Shown here: positions 5,818-6,259 of the stretch, piece after piece | Layout: each line of letters opens with the position of its first letter | Numbering within the stretch: position 1 is the first letter of the stretch | Assembly: GCA_964483805.1 (NCBI GenBank) | Contig: CAZADH010000333.1 | Coordinates: 1-6,259, forward strand | Reading direction: 5' to 3' | Source: CAZADH01 sp964483805 | Lineage (GTDB): Bacteria > Muiribacteriota > Ozemobacteria > Ozemobacterales > Ozemobacteraceae | DNA: 6,259 nt | Notes under the pieces: generated by a model | Told to the model about the DNA's origin: nothing | The model's database searches: none | Seen by the model: only the letters and a program-made list of their open reading frames with translations | Made by a program: the position numbers and the translations under genes

Positions 5818-5846
5818 TTGACAACACATTTAGCCGATGGTACTTT
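5818..5846 (+). promoter_or_regulatory. Candidate extended -10 promoter for the gene at 5926
   Basis: A perfect TTGACA (5818-5823), a 17-base spacer ending in TGG (5838-5840), and TACTTT (5841-5846, three of six consensus bases, compensated by the TGn element). Transcription would start near 5853, giving a leader of about 73 bases. The layout is the same as at 1066-1094. Confidence 0.5.
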
Positions 5847-5911
5847 CTCGCGCATCGAAGTGCGTTGTAGGTCTTTTTGGTCTTTTCCAACCCCGATCAA
5901 GAATAGAGAGC

Positions 5912-5918
5912 GGAGGAG
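5912..5918 (+). promoter_or_regulatory. Ribosome binding site of the last gene
   Basis: GGAGGAG lies seven bases before the ATG at 5926 and decides that start. It is the main support for the gene, which has no stop inside the window. Confidence 0.75.
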
Positions 5919-5925
5919 TTGGCGG

Positions 5926-6259
5926 ATGTTTCTGGATTTCGTGAAGGGAATGAAGGTAGACAATCAGAACGATGACGCGATCACCCTACGAACGAGCCGG
6001 TGCCACCAGGCATTCGGCATTGCCTGCCTCATCGCAGGCATCGGCCTGCTGTGGCAAACAACCCAACCTGACTCGTGGTGGTGTTGCCACACGGCCCTGC
6101 GCATACCGGGTTTTGCCACCGGTTTTCTGCTCACCGTGGGTGGCTTCACGCTCCTGGGTTATCGGCAGCGCGTCGTCATGCATCGCCACGAGCGAACGCT
6201 GTCGATCCACGACACGATCTTTCTGACCACACACAACCTCGAAGTTGGGTTCGATGACG
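5926..6259 (+). CDS. Hypothetical two-helix membrane protein, 3' end cut by the window
   Basis: A frame with no stop runs from the ATG at 5926 to the window end (111 codons visible), behind a strong ribosome binding site and a candidate promoter. The protein has a hydrophilic N-terminus (MFLDFVKGMKVDNQNDD, 1-17) and two hydrophobic helices: about 29-43 (AFGIACLIAGIGLLW) and 60-79 (IPGFATGFLLTVGGFTLLGY). Between them is a short Trp/Cys-containing loop (SWWCC, 50-54). A basic, probably cytoplasmic stretch follows, with VVMHRHERTLSIHDTIFLTT (83-102). A helical hairpin followed by an 'R.V..HR.ERTL.I.D' beta-like segment resembles small bacterial membrane proteins with a PH-like or Ycf4-like cytoplasmic domain. 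That comparison is by eye and weak, and I do not recognise the family. The terminator before it and its own promoter argue that it is not part of the tad unit. Confidence 0.7.
   Translation, partial: MFLDFVKGMKVDNQNDDAITLRTSRCHQAFGIACLIAGIGLLWQTTQPDSWWCCHTALRIPGFATGFLLTVGGFTLLGYRQRVVMHRHERTLSIHDTIFLTTHNLEVGFDD

Larger units (their letters stand above)
5574..5925. other. Non-coding spacer, AT-richer than the genes
   Basis: About 350 bases between the terminator and the next gene. Base composition moves toward A and T from about 5680, with A- and T-tracts, unlike the GC-rich genes. It holds a candidate promoter (5818-5846), an imperfect direct repeat (5735-5757 and 5789-5804) and a small hairpin CGTG-CATT-CACG (5769-5780). 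No tRNA, CRISPR, insertion sequence or convincing open frame is seen on either strand. Confidence 0.6.

Noticed and set aside
5851..5880. Hairpin CGCA-TCGAAG-TGCG with following T-rich stretch as a second terminator
   Set aside because: The stem is only four to five pairs, the T run is not adjacent, and it overlaps the expected transcription start of the gene at 5926.
5205..5963. Minus-strand frame of 252 codons across the tadBC 3' end and the spacer
   Set aside because: It crosses the terminator hairpin, overlaps the antisense of the Pro/Ala tract and the start of the gene at 5926, and its translation shows no domain-like pattern.

Overview
The window is GC-rich bacterial DNA carrying the cytoplasmic and inner-membrane engine of a Tad (tight adherence, Flp-type) pilus or secretion system. 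On its left is a divergent ABC-2 exporter operon and on its right the start of an unrelated small membrane protein. The run of N bases at 1892-1920 marks this as draft or scaffolded sequence. GC-rich third codon positions, the Tad proteins and a proline-rich tail predicted to lie outside the inner membrane would fit a Gram-negative organism, perhaps a deltaproteobacterium or myxococcote. That placement is a weak inference; no taxonomic marker gene is present.

Layout. On the minus strand, 934-77 encodes an ABC-2-type (DrrA/CcmA-like) ATPase. Its stop overlaps the start of the next gene by an ATGA junction; only the first 26 codons of that gene (80-1), probably the exporter permease, are in the window. 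The spacer 935-1291 holds divergent candidate promoters: one for the ABC operon (974-1003, minus) and one for the tad operon (1066-1094, plus). On the plus strand, a MinD/ParA/TadZ-like P-loop ATPase starts at 1292 and runs into the N gap. After the gap, a different frame is open without a stop from 1923 to 3461. It first encodes what looks like the end of a ParA/TadZ fold and then a complete TadA/CpaF secretion ATPase. After 71 bases comes one long gene (3533-5500) joining TadB and TadC in a single 655-residue protein with a Pro/Ala-rich C-terminal tail of about 145 residues. A strong hairpin terminator (5525-5573) closes the unit. The rest, 5574-5925, is AT-richer non-coding DNA with a candidate promoter and an imperfect direct repeat. 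It leads to a gene starting at 5926 that is cut by the window end and encodes a protein with two membrane helices.

Working together. In Tad systems TadZ/CpaE localises the machine at the pole, TadA/CpaF hydrolyses ATP, and TadB plus TadC form the inner-membrane platform that TadA drives. Here these four functions seem to be packed into two genes. If the gap closes in frame, they would be two polypeptides, TadZ-TadA and TadB-TadC, with the platform carrying a predicted periplasmic proline-rich arm. No pilin, prepilin peptidase, secretin or pilotin gene lies in the window, so the motor appears as a self-contained two-gene transcription unit. This compaction is the most interesting feature. It depends partly on what the N gap hides.
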